Shown piece by piece: positions 11,665-13,861 of a stretch of DNA of 13,861 bases. Each line of letters opens with the position of its first letter. Position 1 is the first letter of the stretch. The translations under genes were made by a program, and so were the position numbers. Below the pieces are notes generated by a model that was not told the DNA's origin, did not search any database, and saw only the letters and a list, made by a program, of their open reading frames with translations. Location: NCBI GenBank assembly GCA_013821025.1, contig JACDHN010000022.1:1-13861 (forward strand), written 5' to 3'. This stretch comes from Acidimicrobiia bacterium (GTDB lineage Bacteria; Actinomycetota; Acidimicrobiia; Acidimicrobiales; Ilumatobacteraceae).

Positions 11665-13713
11665 CGCCGCAGTGGCGGTCTGGCGGGCGGCGGCCCAGCG
11701 GTACAGCAGCTCCTGGGGATGAGGCTCGAACTCGGGCGGCCCCATACGAACCCAACAGTCGTCGGGCTGGAGCTCCCATCGCACGACGTCGTCGGCGAGC
11801 GCGAACTCGAACACCTGGTCCAACCACTCCTGGTGCTTGGGGTGGTCGATCGGCGTCAACACCTCCACCCGCCCGTCGAGGTTTCGCGGCATCAGGTCGG
11901 CGGATCCGATGAGGTACAGCGGCTCGTCGCCGTCGTCGCCGTGCCCGAAGCGGTAGATGCGACTGTGCTCCAGGTACCGGCCGATGATGCTGCGAGCGTG
12001 GATGTTCTCCGACAACCCTGGCACGCCGGCCCGAACGCACTCGATGCCGCGCACGATCAGCTCGATGCGCACTCCGGCGTCGCTGGCGGCGTACAACGCC
12101 TCGGCGATCTCCAGGTCGCAGATGGCATTCGCTTTGAGTGTGATGCGGCCTTCGGCGCCGAACTCCGCCTCATGCTCGATCAGCTTGACCAGCGGTTGGC
12201 GTAGGTGATCGGGAGCGACGAGCAGCGTGGAGTAGCGCTCGGCGCGGCTGTACCCGGTGAGGTGGTTGAACAGCTTGGCGACGTCGGAGCCGATCTCCGT
12301 GTCGCAGGTGAGGATGCCGATGTCCTCGTACAGGCGGGCCGTCTTCGAGTTGTAGTTGCCGGTACCGATGTGGCAGTAGCGCCGCAGCTGGTCGCCGTCG
12401 TCGCGCACGACCATCACGCACTTGGAGTGGGTCTTCAACCCCGCCATGCCGTAGACGACGTGCACTCCGGCGCGCTCGAGCTGGCGGGCCCAGACGACGT
12501 TGTTGGCCTCGTCGAAGCGGGCCTTCAGCTCCACCAGCACGGCGACCTGCACGCCGCGCTCGGCGGCGCGGACGAGCGAGTGTATGACCTCGCTGTCGCC
12601 ACCGGCGCGGTACAGCGTCATCTTGATCAACTGCACCTTCGGGTCCTCCGCCGCCTGTTTGAGGAATGCCTCGATGCTGCTGGCAAAGCTCTCGTAGGGA
12701 TGGTGCAACATGATCGCCCTGTCGTTCATCACCGAGACGATGGGGCGGTCTGCGTCGTCTGCCAGCATGAGACGACCGGCGGTCACGGGCGGCCACGCCA
12801 CGTCCTTCAGCTCAGAACGGTCGACGTCGTGCAGCTGCATCAGCGCAGTCAGGTCGAGCATGCCCCGGTGCCGGGAGACGTCGGCGTGGTGCAGCTGGAG
12901 CTCGTCGACGAGCATTTCGAGCATCCCGTCGCTCATCCGCTCGTCGACCTCGAGGCGCACGGCTCGGTTGAAGCGGCGCCGGCGCAGCTCCAACTCGACG
13001 AGTTCGAGTAGGTCGTCGGCGTCCTCGTCCTCAAGCGTCAGGTCGGCGTTGCGGGTGACGCGGAACATCGCCCACTCAGCGCACTCCATGCCGAGGAAGA
13101 GCGTGGCCAGCTGGCTGCCGATGAGCTCTTCCACCGGGAGGAACCGGCCATCCTCCAAGTCGAGCAGGCGAGCGAAGACGTCGGGGATCTTGATCCTGGC
13201 GAACCGGCGCTCGTCGGTCTTCGGGTCGTTGATCATGGCGCCGATGCTCAGCGACAGGTTGGAGATGTACGGGAACGGATGGCTGGGATCGACCGCGAGG
13301 GGCGTCAGCACAGGAAAGATGCGCTGCTCGTAGTGCTCCACCAGCGCCTTGCGGTCGTCGACGTCGAGCTCGTCCCATGACACGAGCACGATGCCCTGCT
13401 CAGCGAGCTGCGGATGCAGCTCGTCGCAGAACACCGTCTGCTGGCGCTCCAACAGGGCCGCCACCCTGGAGTTGATCTCCGAGAGCTGCTGCGTGGGTGA
13501 GCGGCCATCGGCGCTGCGGCGATCGACGCCGGCGGCGACCTGATCCTTCAGCGCCGCAACACGAACCATGAAGAACTCGTCCAGGTTGCTCGAACAGATG
13601 GAACAGAACTTGGCCCGCTCCAAGAGCGGCACGCCGGACTCGGATGCCAGCTCCAGGACCCTGGCGTTGAAATCGAGCCAGCTCAGCTCACGGTTGAGGA
13701 AGCGCTCGTTCAT
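11656..13713 (-). CDS. ppk1: Ppk1, polyphosphate kinase
   Basis: The 685-residue enzyme reversibly makes polyphosphate from ATP and is typically membrane-associated. It has full family length: an N-domain beginning FLNRELSWLDFNARVLE, a head domain with SNLDEFFMVRVA and LTPLAVDPSHPFPYISNLSLS, and two PLD-like catalytic domains. The autophosphorylated His is His429 in GLKTHSKCVMVV, with the second conserved His583 in GRYLEHSRIYRFG. HIGTGNYNSKTARLYEDIG and the ATP-site IKMTLYRAGGDS are also clear. The ATG at 13711-13713 is demanded by the family N-terminus, but AGGAG sits only 1 nt from it, so initiation may rely on coupling from a 12-codon upstream ORF. pstS lies next downstream, linking polyphosphate storage to phosphate uptake. 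Confidence 0.96.
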   Translation of the reverse strand: MNERFLNRELSWLDFNARVLELASESGVPLLERAKFCSICSSNLDEFFMVRVAALKDQVAAGVDRRSADGRSPTQQLSEINSRVAALLERQQTVFCDELHPQLAEQGIVLVSWDELDVDDRKALVEHYEQRIFPVLTPLAVDPSHPFPYISNLSLSIGAMINDPKTDERRFARIKIPDVFARLLDLEDGRFLPVEELIGSQLATLFLGMECAEWAMFRVTRNADLTLEDEDADDLLELVELELRRRRFNRAVRLEVDERMSDGMLEMLVDELQLHHADVSRHRGMLDLTALMQLHDVDRSELKDVAWPPVTAGRLMLADDADRPIVSVMNDRAIMLHHPYESFASSIEAFLKQAAEDPKVQLIKMTLYRAGGDSEVIHSLVRAAERGVQVAVLVELKARFDEANNVVWARQLERAGVHVVYGMAGLKTHSKCVMVVRDDGDQLRRYCHIGTGNYNSKTARLYEDIGILTCDTEIGSDVAKLFNHLTGYSRAERYSTLLVAPDHLRQPLVKLIEHEAEFGAEGRITLKANAICDLEIAEALYAASDAGVRIELIVRGIECVRAGVPGLSENIHARSIIGRYLEHSRIYRFGHGDDGDEPLYLIGSADLMPRNLDGRVEVLTPIDHPKHQEWLDQVFEFALADDVVRWELQPDDCWVRMGPPEFEPHPQELLYRWAAARQTATAARG

Positions 13714-13748
13714 TCTCCTGGTCTCGCTCGCTGCACTCGCTCGTTCAT
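13703..13748 (-). repeat. GAGCGAG-rich intercistronic element with 11-bp direct repeats
   Basis: ATGAACGAGCG occurs at 13748-13738 and again at 13713-13703, the second copy being the start of ppk1. Between them is CAGCGAGCGAGACCAGGAG. The pattern resembles the element before phoU (ATGAGCGAGCGAAGCGAG at 7322-7305). Both lie between co-directional genes, immediately after an upstream stop codon. Confidence 0.6.
13710..13748 (-). CDS. Possible 12-aa leader ORF coupled to ppk1
   Basis: The frame encodes MNERVQRARPGE, starts 4 nt after the previous stop and ends in a TGA overlapping the ppk1 ATG (ATGA). It has no identifiable function as a peptide. Its likely role, if any, is to deliver ribosomes to the ppk1 start, whose own SD is too close. 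Confidence 0.3.
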   Translation of the reverse strand: MNERVQRARPGE

Positions 13749-13752
13749 ACGC

Positions 13753-13861
13753 TCAGGAGTAGGCAGGGAGCCCGAGATCCCACTCCAGCGAGATCAGTTC
13801 CCGCTCGGCATCACGCACGATGCGCTCCCGGTTGCGACGGAACTGTGGATCGTCGCGAGGC
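13753..13861 (-). CDS. Unidentified protein, C-terminal 35 residues only
   Basis: The reverse strand reads in from the right edge and ends at TGA 13753-13755. The fragment is charged and probably helical (RRNRERIVRDAEREL), ending ISLEWDLGLPAYS. I do not recognise the family. It is co-directional with ppk1 and ends 39 bp before it, so it is probably in the same transcript. That position makes it a candidate partner in polyphosphate or nucleotide metabolism, which is inference only. Confidence 0.55.
   Translation of the reverse strand, partial: PRDDPQFRRNRERIVRDAERELISLEWDLGLPAYS

Noticed and set aside
1..13861. CRISPR array, tRNA, insertion sequence or phage genes
   Set aside because: I looked for spaced repeats, cloverleaf-like segments, transposase or integrase motifs and terminal inverted repeats and saw none.

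Overview
The window is high-GC DNA (about two-thirds G+C by eye) with the gene content and promoter style of an actinomycete. The metalloprotease family, the SenX3/RegX3-type regulators, the HERSWRHPSEL-type membrane protein and the frequent leaderless starts point to Actinomycetota. Acidimicrobiia is my best guess, but that rests on remembered protein style, not on a search. I saw no mobile element, CRISPR array, tRNA or rRNA, and no gene-free stretch longer than 300 bases.

Left part (1-3145): the 5' end of moaE leaves the window on the minus strand. Divergent from it is a small membrane-anchored protein (223-909) that looks like a trypsin/HtrA-fold protease without its catalytic residues. 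It converges on, and overlaps by 35 bp, an extended SDR (NAD-dependent epimerase-like, 875-1861) whose catalytic YxxxK is replaced. A 51-bp divergent promoter region follows, then a zincin-like metalloprotease of the actinobacterial TIGR03624/DUF2342 type (1913-3145).

Right part (3169-13861, all minus strand): a compact phosphate cluster. In transcription order it reads: end of an unknown gene, ppk1, pstS, pstC, pstA, pstB, phoU, a senX3-like kinase, a regX3-like regulator and an MFS transporter. It unites polyphosphate synthesis (Ppk1), high-affinity phosphate import (PstSCAB), the signalling adaptor (PhoU) and the two-component system that would sense Pst/PhoU state. A strong candidate Pho box lies between ppk1 and pstS: two GTTCACC repeats 11 bp apart plus an inverted copy. 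This suggests RegX3 autoregulates the whole pst-phoU-senX3-regX3 unit.

The non-coding structure is informative. Four genes (moaE, SDR, metalloprotease, MFS) have a TAnnnT hexamer exactly 7 nt before a start codon, the signature of leaderless transcription. The pst operon genes instead mostly use Shine-Dalgarno sequences. A strong hairpin separates pstS from pstC. Two related GAGCGAG-rich intercistronic elements, each carrying a tiny ORF whose stop overlaps the next start codon, sit before phoU and ppk1. No clearly new multi-gene system is evident. The most unusual items are the intercistronic elements, the degenerate-enzyme pair on the left and the all-in-one Pho cluster.
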